A DNA stretch of 64,000 nt from Bacillus sp. SD075 (GCF_017355165.1 NZ_JADILK010000011.1:1-64000), one strand, 5' to 3'. Shown: positions 26,794-35,979, counted from the stretch's first letter. A program made the numbers and translations. Notes: a model not told the origin generated them from the sequence alone.

Positions 26794-27987
26794 CTATTTA
26801 ACAGCACCTGATCTTTGTTCTTTCTTCTTTTGGTGGGATTGCTGCTGTTCCTTTGAATTCCGGCGATTAAAATCCGAAATCAATTTATAATAGGCGTTGG
26901 CCATCATCCAAACGCTTTCCCGTTCATCTTCAAAAAAGTCGATATTGTAGCCATCAAAATTCTGATTGAGCGTTTTCAGGTAATCTTTCAAGACAATCGA
27001 ACCTCCGCCAACAAAATAGCAGATTTCCGTTTGCGAGTTTTTCTGCCATACGTTGCGCAGATGGCGATATTGCTTTTTCGCAAGTTCTCCTAAAATCCGG
27101 TCAACGATATCATGGACGCTTGTCCGGCTTCCGCGAACCATAATATGGTTACGATCGTTTTTCTTCGTGATGATTTCAACGACATCTCGTCTGCTATCCA
27201 GCTCGACACCGTGTTTCTTTCTGATTTCTTCACGAATAGATTCAAGAGCCTCAGCTACTCCTAGATTGAACCCTTGCGCCTTATCATCGTCAACTTTACG
27301 GTTTTTAATGACCGCGATATCTGTCGATAGTCCGCCAATATCTTGAATGAGAATTCTTCTATCTATTAATTCACGGTTAATGATATTCAAATCATTGTCC
27401 ATGACTAAATTAATGTATGCGGCGAAGCCCTCTGGATAGACTTTCACTTCATCAAATTTGATATTAACCTTAATACCTTGGTATTTAGGTGTAATTAAAA
27501 ATTCTACTTGGTGAACGGATCCCAGTAGCTTCGAACGGTACCCAACATCTTTCCCTTCCTTAACTTCCCGAAGAGGTAGACCTGTTCCAAGCGTATAATT
27601 CGCTTCGACAACGTTATTTACTTTTTTGAACTTATCATTATTCCCTTGCTTGGCAGCATCCAATGCAATAGCAGCAAAAAGCATGACTAATGTTTGGTCT
27701 TCCTCTGATTTACTGCTCCCCAAATCTAGTTCTGTTGGGTTATCACTTTTTGTCGCTAAATTCCCGACACGATAAATGGCATTATTGTCTTGCAATGCTG
27801 GTGAATGGACTCTAATATGTAACCCTTCCAATGGGTTTTTTTCATCGAGTTCTTCGATTCCTATGACCGGACGATCTTCAATGTCTTTTGCAATGACATT
27901 TGGTATATATAGTTCAGACTCTAGCTTTCCAAAAATAGCTTTAATTGCATCATTTCCTACGTCTATTGCTGCGATTCTAGAACTCAT
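26794..27987 (-). CDS. parM: ParM-like actin ATPase (plasmid-type segregation)
   Basis: 397-aa actin-fold protein. Phosphate 1 motif AIDVGNDAIKAIFG at residues 6-19, phosphate 2 motif LIQDIGGLSTDIAVI, adenosine motif YFVGGGSIVLKDYL. This is the ALP/ParM/StbA group found mostly on plasmids. The C-terminal 25 residues are charged and Gln/Lys-rich. It forms an operon with the parR-like gene, and AT-rich repeat arrays lie upstream, giving a full ParMRC set although the surroundings look chromosomal. The 5' 300 bp are repeated in decayed form at 28750-29008. Possible origin is an integrated plasmid or phage-like replicon. Confidence 0.85.
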   Translation of the reverse strand: MSSRIAAIDVGNDAIKAIFGKLESELYIPNVIAKDIEDRPVIGIEELDEKNPLEGLHIRVHSPALQDNNAIYRVGNLATKSDNPTELDLGSSKSEEDQTLVMLFAAIALDAAKQGNNDKFKKVNNVVEANYTLGTGLPLREVKEGKDVGYRSKLLGSVHQVEFLITPKYQGIKVNIKFDEVKVYPEGFAAYINLVMDNDLNIINRELIDRRILIQDIGGLSTDIAVIKNRKVDDDKAQGFNLGVAEALESIREEIRKKHGVELDSRRDVVEIITKKNDRNHIMVRGSRTSVHDIVDRILGELAKKQYRHLRNVWQKNSQTEICYFVGGGSIVLKDYLKTLNQNFDGYNIDFFEDERESVWMMANAYYKLISDFNRRNSKEQQQSHQKKKEQRSGAVK

Positions 27988-28099
27988 CTAAAAACATCCC
28001 CTTTTTCATAAAAAAAATTTAGGTGGAGCACTCTATTAAGCATAGAAAAGGTTTCTATATTAGTCAATGCTTCATAAGTTGTAGCTTTATTTGTCGAAT

Positions 28100-28240
28100 T
28101 GTATTCATTTATGTACACATTAGGAACAAATATGTACACACGTTATATATAGACATGTATACGCATTTGTAAACATGTTTACTTTATTTGTGTACAAACC
28201 AACTATTTTTGTTTACATGTATACAATATTGCAAACAAAC
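28100..28240. repeat. Centromere-like (parC) repeat array, copy A
   Basis: AT-rich stretch with many short near-palindromes of the type TGTANACA or GTATAC: ATGTACACA (twice), ATGTATAC, TGTAAACATGTTTAC, GTGTACAAA, GTTTACATGTATAC. It sits upstream of parM as parC does in plasmids, so it is the likely ParR binding region and operator. Confidence 0.65.
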
Positions 28241-28342
28241 AAAAAAACCAACTTTTAATAATCTCCTTCTTATAAAAGAAAGCGTAAAGAAGGAGAACTT
28301 GGTCTTGGTAATAAATTGGACAAACCACTAATGAAACGTATG

Positions 28343-28749
28343 AAGATATTAAAATCATCGAAAAAATAAAGAACTTCCTCAATATCCGTAGCCATATTGG
28401 CGCAGCACTTTATCCTTCCTTCGTTTTCTAAGCTAAAAACAGATATGGCAACTGATGTCTTAATTGTTGGTGGCGGAATTACGGGTATCACTTCAGCTTA
28501 TCTATTAGCCAAGCAAGTTGTGAAAGCCGCATTCATTGAAGCAGATGAGACCCTTAATGGAACAACAGGCCACACAACCGCAAAAATCACGGTCCAGCAC
28601 GGCTTGATTTACGACCAATTTATTACTGATCACAGTGAGGAATAGGCCAGACTATACTATATGAGGCCAACACTGAAGGAACGGAGCTATCAAAGGAATG
28701 ATAGAAGAACATTCTATTGAATGTACAAGATACTTATGTATACGCAAAT
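28343..28749 (+). pseudogene. Truncated copy of the FAD oxidoreductase gene
   Basis: Matches the first about 410 bp of the intact gene at 29376 on: DVLIVGGGITGITSAYLLAK and GHTTAKITVQHGLIYDQFIT are still readable. The start region is altered, a TAG follows HSEE, a small deletion shifts the frame, and homology stops at 28749 at the duplication junction. It cannot encode a working enzyme. Confidence 0.88.
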
Positions 28750-29008
28750 ACTAATGTTTGGTCCTCCTCTGATTTATTGCTCCCCAAATCTAGTTCTGTT
28801 GGGTTATCACTTTTTGTCGCTAAATTTCCGACACGATAAATGGCATTATTGTCTTTTTTGTAAGTCTCGTGAATGGACTCTAATATGTATCCCTTCCAAG
28901 GTTTGTTTACATCGAGTTCTTCGATTCCTATGACCGGCTGATCTTCAATTCGTTTGCAATGACAATTGCATCATTTCCTACGTCTACTGCTGCGATTCTA
29001 CAACTCAT
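28750..29008 (-). pseudogene. Truncated copy of the parM 5' end
   Basis: Near-identical in places to 27685-27987 (for example the GTTCTGTTGGGTTATCAC stretch) and ending at a CAT at 29006-29008 that corresponds to the parM start codon. It has small insertions and deletions that break the frame and it lacks the last 890 bp of the gene. Left by the tandem duplication. Confidence 0.85.
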
Positions 29009-29120
29009 CTAAAAACACCCCCTTTTTTTATAGAAAAAATAAGGTGGAGCACTCTCGATAGAAGAGATTTCTATATTAGTCGATGCTTCATTAACTGTAG
29101 CTTTATTTTCATTTGCCGAA

Positions 29121-29270
29121 TTGTATTCACTTTTGTATACATTAGGAACAAATATGTACACACCTTATATATAGTCATGTGTACGTGTTTGTAAACATGT
29201 ATACTTATTTGTGTACAAACTATTTATTTATGTTTACATGTATACATAAATGTAAACATAAATAAATAAT
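29121..29270. repeat. Centromere-like (parC) repeat array, copy B
   Basis: Second copy of the array at 28100-28240, about 80 percent alike by eye: TTGTATACATTAGGAACAAA, ATGTACACA, GTAAACATGTATAC, GTTTACATGTATAC, TGTAAACATAAA. The near-palindromic elements seem better kept than the bases between them. It now lies between the parM remnant and the intact oxidoreductase gene. Confidence 0.65.
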
Positions 29271-29375
29271 GTATTTTTTTTAGTCTTTCTTCTTACAAAA
29301 ATAAGCGTATAAATAGCGGATTTGGGTATGGTAATAAATGGACGATTCACTAATGAACTGTATGGAGGTATTCAA

Positions 29376-30896
29376 ATGACTGAAAAAAATACAGACCTTC
29401 CCCGATTTCCGGAACCTTATTGGCGCAGCGCGTTGACATTCCCTACTTTTTCTAAATTAGATACAGATTTAACCACTGATGTCTTAATAGTAGGCGGCGG
29501 AATTACCGGAATCACATCTGCTTACCTACTAGCTAAACAAGGTGTTAAAGTCACACTGATTGAAGCAGGCCAAATACTTACTGGAACGACGGGACACACT
29601 ACAGCAAAAATCACGGCCCAGCATGGCCTGATTTACGACCAGTTGATCACTGACCATGGCGAAGAGAATGCCAAGCTTTATTATGAAGCGAATATAGATG
29701 GAATGAAGCTGATTAAAGACTTGGTAGAAGAACATTCCATCGAATGTAATTTGACTGCACAGGATGCCTATGTGTACGCAAATACGGAAGAATATATAAG
29801 CAAAATCCAAAAAGAACTGAGAGCCTATCAAAAACTTGGCATTCGGGGCGATTACGCGGAGAATATCCCTTTCTCCATTCCATGTAAAGCTGCTGTGATA
29901 ATGAAAGATCAAGCACAGTTTCACCCATTAAAATATTTAACGTCCCTCATTTCGACAATTATCGATGCAGGAGGCACAATCTATGAACGGACAACGGCAA
30001 TGAAGATTGAAGACGGCGATCCACCAACCGTTCTGACGGATACGGGACATTCCATCAAAAGCAATCAGGTAATTGTGGCCTCACACTTCCCTTTCAATGA
30101 TGAAAAGGGCTTATACTTTGCCCGTGTTCATGTAAGTAGGTCCTATGTGCTTGGCATCAGGACTGAACAGGAGTATCCAGGCGGGATGTATTACAGTGCA
30201 GACAGCCCTAGCCGCTCCCTTCGCTATACGGAATTGGACAATGGGGAAAAACTTATACTTGTTGGCGGTGATGGCCATAAAACAGGCCAGGGAATCTCGA
30301 CGATCGAGCATTATGAAGCACTGAAGGACTTCAGTGCCCAGTATTTCAATGTGAAGGACATTCCCTACCGCTGGTCGGCACAGGATATCGTGACACCGGA
30401 TAATATCCCCTTCGTCGGTCCAGTAACAGCCAACCAACAAAACGTCCTGATAGCTACCGGCTATGCGAAATGGGGAATGACGAATGGATCGATAGCCGCC
30501 ATGATCTTAACTGACCGGATTTTGCAAAAAGATAACCGATATGCGGAATTGTATGATCCTGCCCGTTTAAAAGGCGTGAAGAATATTCTCCAAGATAATG
30601 CTGATGTGGCGAAGCATCTCATCAAAGGCAAATTGGCTGTCAATCATAAAACGCCGGAAGACATAGGAATTGATGAAGGAGCAATCGTGAAGGTGGATGG
30701 AGACAAAGCTGGGTGTTACCGTGACCATGATGGCCAGCTTCATATTGTTGATTCCACATGTACACACATGGGGTGTGAAGTTGCCTGGAATAGCGGCGAC
30801 CGTACCTGGGATTGCCCATGCCATGGCTCCCGCTACTCCATCGCTGGTGAAGTATTGAATGGCCCTGCTGTCGAACCATTGAAGAAAATTCGCTGA
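29376..30896 (+). CDS. FAD-dependent oxidoreductase with C-terminal Rieske domain
   Basis: 506 aa from the ATG at 29376, which has GGAGG seven bases upstream; an in-frame start 54 nt earlier lacks this. The N-terminal Rossmann motif DVLIVGGGITGITSAYLLA begins near residue 35, followed by a DAO-type body. The last 90 residues form a Rieske [2Fe-2S] domain with CTHMGC and CPCHGSRY. Members of this family (YhfW-like) are common in Bacillus but their substrate is not known. Its upstream region lies in copy 2 of the duplication, including repeat array B, so ParR binding there could affect its transcription. Confidence 0.87.
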   Translation: MTEKNTDLPRFPEPYWRSALTFPTFSKLDTDLTTDVLIVGGGITGITSAYLLAKQGVKVTLIEAGQILTGTTGHTTAKITAQHGLIYDQLITDHGEENAKLYYEANIDGMKLIKDLVEEHSIECNLTAQDAYVYANTEEYISKIQKELRAYQKLGIRGDYAENIPFSIPCKAAVIMKDQAQFHPLKYLTSLISTIIDAGGTIYERTTAMKIEDGDPPTVLTDTGHSIKSNQVIVASHFPFNDEKGLYFARVHVSRSYVLGIRTEQEYPGGMYYSADSPSRSLRYTELDNGEKLILVGGDGHKTGQGISTIEHYEALKDFSAQYFNVKDIPYRWSAQDIVTPDNIPFVGPVTANQQNVLIATGYAKWGMTNGSIAAMILTDRILQKDNRYAELYDPARLKGVKNILQDNADVAKHLIKGKLAVNHKTPEDIGIDEGAIVKVDGDKAGCYRDHDGQLHIVDSTCTHMGCEVAWNSGDRTWDCPCHGSRYSIAGEVLNGPAVEPLKKIR

Positions 30897-31008
30897 CTGC
30901 CAATTTGTGATTTTATCTAATAGTCGACTGGACCCGCCGTTTTCCTTATACTGAAGTTACTGCATGGTTGAATGGCTGCAAATAACTCTGAAAAGGAATG
31001 AATCGAAC

Positions 31009-31203
31009 ATGAACGGTAAAAACCGGAAAGATATTACCCCAGGTGCCTCTGTGGACATAGTACTTAAAGCAGATCAACGCACCGGAAAACTGACAAGCGG
31101 CACTGTAAAGGATATTTTAACCAACTCCAGCACCCACCCTCATGGAATTAAAGTAAGATTGACTGATGGCCAGGTGGGCAGGGTTCAAGTCATTCATAAG
31201 TAA
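31009..31203 (+). CDS. ywbE: YwbE family small protein
   Basis: 64 aa starting MNGKNRKDITPG, with a KOW-like stretch VDIVLKADQRTGKLTSGTVKDIL and HPHGIKVRLTDGQVGRVQ. It closely resembles Bacillus YwbE. The fold suggests nucleic-acid or ribosome binding, but no function is established. AAAGGAA lies 10 nt upstream, and a terminator follows, so it is a monocistronic unit. Confidence 0.9.
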   Translation: MNGKNRKDITPGASVDIVLKADQRTGKLTSGTVKDILTNSSTHPHGIKVRLTDGQVGRVQVIHK

Positions 31204-31207
31204 TGTG

Positions 31208-31235
31208 CACTCGGTCCAGGCCGAGTGTTTTTTTT
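31208..31235 (+). terminator. Terminator of ywbE
   Basis: CACTCGG (31208-31214) pairs with CCGAGTG (31221-31227), followed by eight T. Confidence 0.88.
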
Positions 31236-31343
31236 GTGATTGTTCGATGAATTAATGACAAAGGGGGATATTTCAATCATGTTTCCCATTCATAATTCGT
31301 ACAATAGGGGTGAGATTATCTCTATAAAAAGGCTGGTGTCGAA

Positions 31344-32003
31344 ATGAATCAAGAATACAATGCCCCCGTTAGGGATCATTACCGCGACGATGAACATATA
31401 TTGAAAGTTTCCGGCTCTGAGACGCTATCTGCTGCTCCGGATCAAGCCACGATCACCCTGGGAGTCATAACAGAGGATGAGGACCCGCAAAAGGCCCAGC
31501 AAGCCAATTCCCAAGCAATCGCAAATGTCATCGCATCACTTAAATCCGCAGGCATTCCCGAAGAGCAATTGAAAACGAGTGATTACAGGATCGATCCACA
31601 ATATGATTATATTGACGGAAAGGAATTGTTCAAGAACTACAAAGTCCAGCACATCATACAAGCCCAGACGACCGACATCGAGAAAATAGGCAGCATAATC
31701 GATACGGCCGTCAGAAGCGGCGCCAATTCAATCACCAGCATCCGCTTCTCTTTATCCAATCCAGATGCATACTATAACCAGGCACTTTCTCTAGCTTTAA
31801 AAAATGCATACGAAAAAGCACTCTCCATGTCCCGAACGCTAGGAATCTCATTGAACCCAGTCCCTAATAGGGTTGAAGAACTATCTGAAACGGCAACTCC
31901 AATGCTTTTTCAAACAAGTACCCTTTCAAAAATGGCGACTACCCCGATTCAGCCTGGTGAATTGAACATCACTGCCTCGGTAAGGGTGGAATACACGTAC
32001 TAG
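31344..32003 (+). CDS. SIMPL domain (DUF541) protein
   Basis: 219 aa. ILKVSGSETLSAAPDQATITLGV is the family N-terminus; QANSQAIANVIASLKSAGI, TSDYRIDPQYDY and ITSIRFSLSNPDAYYNQALSLAL follow, ending in ITASVRVEYTY. No signal peptide is visible, so this version should be cytoplasmic, unlike many periplasmic homologues. Function in Bacillus is not known. Preceded by a single ribosome site; no obvious operon partner. Confidence 0.82.
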   Translation: MNQEYNAPVRDHYRDDEHILKVSGSETLSAAPDQATITLGVITEDEDPQKAQQANSQAIANVIASLKSAGIPEEQLKTSDYRIDPQYDYIDGKELFKNYKVQHIIQAQTTDIEKIGSIIDTAVRSGANSITSIRFSLSNPDAYYNQALSLALKNAYEKALSMSRTLGISLNPVPNRVEELSETATPMLFQTSTLSKMATTPIQPGELNITASVRVEYTY

Positions 32004-32029
32004 AAACTCACTAAATTCCATCCTAAAAA

Positions 32030-32054
32030 CCCCCCTTGGCAACCTAAAGGGGGG
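32030..32054. repeat. GC-rich hairpin, near-copy of 32350-32373
   Basis: CCCCCCTT at 32030-32037 pairs with AAGGGGGG at 32047-32054. On the plus strand no T-run follows; on the minus strand TTTTTAGG does. The sequence is almost the same as the hairpin at 32350. Confidence 0.6.
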
Positions 32055-32120
32055 AATCAGACTGTGGACAAATTAGAGAAAAACTAGTTTACTTTCAATG
32101 CGTTTAAAAAAGTTCCAGGT

Positions 32121-32237
32121 GATTTCAGAAATCCGCTCCCTTTCCGCCGACTGTCTGCCAAGCCACCTCGCCGGCAAGCGTCTCCGGGGTCTTGGCTAGC
32201 CAGTTATTCGGCAGGAGTGTCGCAAATTTCTGCAATC
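32121..32237. repeat. 117-bp element with terminal inverted repeats
   Basis: Ends GATTTCAGAAAT (32121-32132) and ATTTCTGCAATC (32226-32237) are inverted repeats with one mismatch. The interior is GC-rich with CCGCTCCCTTTCCGCC, a run ending GGTCTTGGCTAGCC and GGCAGGAGTGTCGC. This resembles, from memory, a dispersed non-coding repeat seen in many Bacillaceae genomes. No ORF. The rest of 32055-32349 shows nothing else. Confidence 0.6.
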
Positions 32238-32349
32238 TAGTAAGGGTTTCATTCCTATAATCAAGTTAAAAAACATGCAGGATAATTCAGTATTAAAATC
32301 ATGGTTCTAGGATGGCAGCAATCCGAACCTCCTTTTGTCGCAAAAGGAA

Positions 32350-32378
32350 CCCCCCTTGGCAATCCAAAGGGGGTTTTT
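32350..32378. terminator. Bidirectional terminator, SIMPL gene and purU
   Basis: CCCCCTTGG pairs with CCAAAGGGGG-type arm (one bulge) followed by TTTTT on the plus strand; on the minus strand a weaker TTCCTTTT follows. It lies 5 nt past the purU stop. Confidence 0.7.
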
Positions 32379-32382
32379 CATT

Positions 32383-33285
32383 TTAAAAGACTACCGTTTT
32401 ATTTTCATGAACAATGACGCGGTCCTCCAAATGCCATTTAACAGCACGTGCCAGCACCCTGCGTTCAGCTGAACGACCGATTTTCTTCATATCCCCAGCG
32501 GAATCACGATGGTCCACACGTTCAATATCCTGCTCGATGATCGGACCTTCATCCAAATCATTCGTCACATAATGGGAAGTCGCCCCAATCAGCTTGACCC
32601 CTCTGTCATAAGCTCTTTCATAAGGCCGGGCACCAATGAATGCAGGTAAAAATGAATGATGTATATTGATGATTTTGTTTGGATGGGCCGCTACGAAATC
32701 CGGCGTTAATATCTGCATATACCTAGCTAATACAATAAGGTCCACTTTGAATTCTTCCAGGAGTCCAAGCTGTTTTGTCTCCACTTCCTTACGTATATCC
32801 TTATTCGCAGGAATGTAATAAAATGGGATGCCCATCGATTCGACAATTTGCCTTGTATCTTCATGATTGCTGATGACTAGCGCAATATCAGCCAATAAAT
32901 CCCCGCTTTGCCACTCCCATAGCAATTCCAGAAGGCAATGCGGTTCCTTGGAAACGAAGATTGCCGTCCTCTTCAGATCACTCACATGGTTAAATGTCCA
33001 TTGCATCGAGAATGCTGTCGAAACTTCCTGGAATGCCCGCTGCATATCCGTTGCCTTATCCTTCAATCCTGGACAATCGAATTCGATCCTGGTGAAAAAG
33101 GTACCTCCCTCAGGATTCATCGAATACTGACTCAATTCAACAATATTTGCACCATACTCTTTAAGAAAGGCTGTAACTGTCGAAACAATTCCTGGCTGGT
33201 CCGGACATTTTATAATTAAACGGCCTCTATCTTGATTCTTTTCGCGAAACTCCTGTAACTGTTCTTGCACAAAGTTGCTCACCAT
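32383..33285 (-). CDS. purU: Formyltetrahydrofolate deformylase
   Basis: Hydrolyses 10-formyl-THF to formate and THF, balancing one-carbon pools. Residues 20-100 form an ACT regulatory domain (IIKCPDQPGIVSTVTAFLKE), residues 105-300 a formyltransferase-type catalytic domain with INIHHSFLPAFIGARPY and DEGPIIEQDIERVDH, including the family Asn-His-Asp residues. Length 300 aa is slightly longer than the usual 280. Single gene with terminator. Confidence 0.93.
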   Translation of the reverse strand: MVSNFVQEQLQEFREKNQDRGRLIIKCPDQPGIVSTVTAFLKEYGANIVELSQYSMNPEGGTFFTRIEFDCPGLKDKATDMQRAFQEVSTAFSMQWTFNHVSDLKRTAIFVSKEPHCLLELLWEWQSGDLLADIALVISNHEDTRQIVESMGIPFYYIPANKDIRKEVETKQLGLLEEFKVDLIVLARYMQILTPDFVAAHPNKIINIHHSFLPAFIGARPYERAYDRGVKLIGATSHYVTNDLDEGPIIEQDIERVDHRDSAGDMKKIGRSAERRVLARAVKWHLEDRVIVHENKTVVF

Positions 33286-33621
33286 TTTCCCAACTGCCCT
33301 TCTTCTATTTTGCTATATTATACTTCAATTCATAGGCAAAATTAAAGTCAGTCAATCAATACGGGATTTTGTTGGCATCCATATGGGCCATTTTTGAAAT
33401 CCTCCACAGTTTTATTCCACCCCATTCATTGGTTACGGTTTTACTTCGATTTTTCTCTCTCGATAAAGTCTAAATCTTCATCCTTAAAGTGGAATCTAGC
33501 CGAAATTTCTTACTTTATTAAATAATTTGTCATTTTTTCCGCAAATTACCGGTATTTTGAAAGGTAATGAAGGCAACGGCCAAGAACCTTTATAAAATGC
33601 ATAGTGAAGGGGGATCCTTGA

Positions 33622-33681
33622 ATGAAATTTCGGCATGGTCAGGACGCCATTTTTTACTTCAGTTTTATTTTCCCTAGTTAA
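33622..33681 (+). CDS. Possible 19-aa leader peptide
   Basis: ATG at 33622 with AAGGGGG nine bases upstream, ending TAA. MKFRHGQDAIFYFSFIFPS has five Phe and one Tyr in 19 residues. A 7-bp inverted repeat ATGAGGT/ACCTCAT follows directly (33683-33704), then the start of the amino-acid transporter operon at 33756. This could be a translated leader, but the evidence is only position, ribosome site and composition. Nothing else is recognised in the 33286-33755 gap. Confidence 0.25.
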   Translation: MKFRHGQDAIFYFSFIFPS

Positions 33682-33755
33682 TGAGGTTATTCACTACCTC
33701 ATAAGGGGTATAGAACATTCTATTAGTTTTTTTAAAAGGGGGAAATGAAATTATC

Positions 33756-34535
33756 ATGAAATCATCCGTTACATTCATTGTATCCATTCTGGTTGTTCTT
33801 GGAATTCTGTCCGGATGTGCTGAAAAGGATCGGCTAGAGGATGGGAGTAAGCTGATCAATAAGGATCAGTTTGTTTTCGCTGCCTCAGGCGAATTCAAGC
33901 CATTCAGTTATGTCAATGATGACATGACCGTAACAGGTTTCGATATTGAAGTCGGCGATGCCATTGCAAAGGAACTCGACTTAGAACCTGTGCCTAAACG
34001 GATAAAGTTCAAAGGCATTGTGGAAGGTGTTAAAACCGGTCGGGCAGATGCCGCGGTTGCCAGCCATACAATCAATGAACAACGAAGTAAACATGTTGCC
34101 TTCTCGACCCCTTATTACTACTCAGGTCCTCAAATTTTCGTCCGCTCGGATAGTGATATTAAAACGGTAGAAGATTTAAGGGGAAAGGAAGTTGCGGCTT
34201 CTAAGGGCTCCACGTATGCAACCACAGCAGAAAAATATACAACCAATGTAAAAACCTATGACAGTGATATCACGGCCCTGAAAGCATTAAGTGGAGGACG
34301 TCATGATGCCGTCATCACGGACTTCGTAACCGGCAAGGAAGCGACCAAGGAAGGTTTCGACATCGAAGGACGGCAATTGATCGAACGAAGCGAGCAGGCC
34401 ATCGTCCTGCCAAACGACAACCCTCAGCTGCTTGCACGCATCAACGAAGCTCTTGAAAACCTCCGGGAAGATGGAACACTTGCGGAAATCAGCAAAAAAT
34501 ACTTTGGTGAGGACATCACAACTAAGCCTGAATAA
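33756..34535 (+). CDS. Amino-acid ABC transporter binding lipoprotein
   Basis: 259 aa with a lipoprotein signal ending GILSGC. Residues 35-255 are a cluster-type SBP_bac_3 domain: FVFAASGEFKPFSYVNDD, TGFDIEVGDAIAKEL, GRADAAVASHTINEQR, and the final EDGTLAEISKKYFGEDI. It should bind a polar amino acid (cystine, arginine, glutamine or similar) for the permease and ATPase genes that follow. The specificity cannot be read from sequence. Confidence 0.87.
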   Translation: MKSSVTFIVSILVVLGILSGCAEKDRLEDGSKLINKDQFVFAASGEFKPFSYVNDDMTVTGFDIEVGDAIAKELDLEPVPKRIKFKGIVEGVKTGRADAAVASHTINEQRSKHVAFSTPYYYSGPQIFVRSDSDIKTVEDLRGKEVAASKGSTYATTAEKYTTNVKTYDSDITALKALSGGRHDAVITDFVTGKEATKEGFDIEGRQLIERSEQAIVLPNDNPQLLARINEALENLREDGTLAEISKKYFGEDITTKPE

Positions 34536-34561
34536 AGATTAATAGAAAGGGAGTCATTACA

Positions 34562-35227
34562 TTGCCAAGTTTTTCACATTTTTTTGATACATTATTTAGC
34601 TCCTCGGACGTATTCATCCGGGCCATGCTCCTCACATTGGAACTGACGGTAGTCTCCATATTGGTAGGGATCGTCATCGGATTGCTATTTGCACTTTTAA
34701 AAATATCCAATATAAAAATTCTTGCATGGATTTCCGATACATATGTATTCCTTGTACGGGGAACACCGCTTATCGTACAGATATTCATCCTCTATTTCGG
34801 TATCAGCAATCTCTTCTTACTGCCGGACTTCTGGGCGGCGTCCCTGGCCCTGGCCTTCCATAATGGAGCTTATATCTCAGAGATTTTACGTGGTACAATC
34901 CAATCCATCGACAAAGGTCAAATGGAAGCCGGACGTTCCCTTGGCATGAGCAATTCGCTCACCTTGAGGAGAATCATCTTGCCTCAAGCCTTCCGCCGCG
35001 CATTGCCGCCGCTTGGCAACCAATTCATCATCGGACTGAAGGATTCATCACTTGCAGCCTTCATATCCATGAATGAGCTGTTTAATGTGGCGACTACGTT
35101 AGGCTCTAATAATTTCGATGAAATGACTTATTTATTGATTGTAGCGGTCTACTACTTGATTCTAGTGGCATTCCTGACCATTATCGTCAATTTATTCGAA
35201 AAGAAACTGTCCATTAGTGATCGATAG
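34562..35227 (+). CDS. Amino-acid ABC transporter permease
   Basis: 221-aa HisMQ-type permease with five membrane segments. Signature [20 protein letters not shown], then [27 protein letters not shown], the EAA loop that contacts the ATPase. The start is TTG; AAAGGGAG lies eight bases upstream and no ATG fits. It is 26 nt after the binding-protein gene. Confidence 0.9.
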   Translation: MPSFSHFFDTLFSSSDVFIRAMLLTLELTVVSILVGIVIGLLFALLKISNIKILAWISDTYVFLVRGTPLIVQIFILYFGISNLFLLPDFWAASLALAFHNGAYISEILRGTIQSIDKGQMEAGRSLGMSNSLTLRRIILPQAFRRALPPLGNQFIIGLKDSSLAAFISMNELFNVATTLGSNNFDEMTYLLIVAVYYLILVAFLTIIVNLFEKKLSISDR

Positions 35228-35238
35228 GGGGAATTGAA

Positions 35239-35979
35239 ATGGAACAAAAAGAAATGATTCGGATAAGGAATTTAAATAAATCGTATGGAAATCTGCATGT
35301 ACTTAAAGATATTGATATGAAGGTACTCGATAGCGATGTTGTCTGTCTGATCGGACCAAGCGGTTCCGGAAAAAGCACCCTGCTCCGCTGTTTGAATTAT
35401 TTAGAGAAGAAAGACAGCGGCCAAATCCTCATTGAAGGAACGGAAATTAATCCGGGTACCCATGATATTAATAAAATCCGCGAAAAAGTCGGAATGGTAT
35501 TTCAGCATTTCTACCTCTTCCCTCATATGACCGTACTGGAAAATGTCATCGAAGCACCGACACACGTCAAAAAGGTCCCTAAGACCCAAGCGATTGAAGA
35601 AGCAAAGGCATTGCTTGCAAAAGTCGGTTTATCAGATAAAGCGGATGTCTATCCAAGCAAGCTCTCAGGTGGCCAGAAACAGCGTGTTGCCATAGCCCGC
35701 GCCCTTGCCATGAAACCTGATATCCTGCTCTTTGATGAGCCCACCTCGGCTCTGGATCCCGAACTTGTCGGTGAAGTTCTTGCCACGATGAAGGAACTTG
35801 CCTTGGAAGGGATGACAATGGTAGTCGTTACACATGAAATGAGCTTTGCACGTGAAGTCGGGGATTGGATTGTCTTCATGCATAATGGTAGGGTTGTCGA
35901 AAGCGGGCCGCCAAAAGAATTCTTCACCAATCCAAAGGAAGAGCGTACAAAAGAATTTTTGCAAACGACAGTCTTTTGA
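35239..35979 (+). CDS. Amino-acid ABC transporter ATPase
   Basis: 246 aa GlnQ-type ATPase: Walker [11 protein letters not shown]-loop [18 protein letters not shown], signature [15 protein letters not shown], Walker [17 protein letters not shown] and H-loop [12 protein letters not shown]. Third gene of the transporter operon, 11 nt after the permease gene, and followed by a terminator. Confidence 0.92.
   Translation: MEQKEMIRIRNLNKSYGNLHVLKDIDMKVLDSDVVCLIGPSGSGKSTLLRCLNYLEKKDSGQILIEGTEINPGTHDINKIREKVGMVFQHFYLFPHMTVLENVIEAPTHVKKVPKTQAIEEAKALLAKVGLSDKADVYPSKLSGGQKQRVAIARALAMKPDILLFDEPTSALDPELVGEVLATMKELALEGMTMVVVTHEMSFAREVGDWIVFMHNGRVVESGPPKEFFTNPKEERTKEFLQTTVF

Larger units (their letters stand above)
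27685..29785. repeat. Tandem segmental duplication, unit about 1.06 kb
   Basis: Copy 1 runs 27685-28749 and copy 2 from 28750 to about 29785. Each copy contains, in order, the 5' end of parM (minus strand), its upstream repeat array, and the 5' end of the FAD oxidoreductase gene (plus strand). At the junction near 28750 the sequence switches from ...TACGCAAATAC (oxidoreductase, compare 29775-29785) to CTAATGTTTGG (parM, compare 27686 on) with two bases of overlap. The intact parM uses copy 1 and the intact oxidoreductase uses copy 2; the other halves are decayed. Confidence 0.88.
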
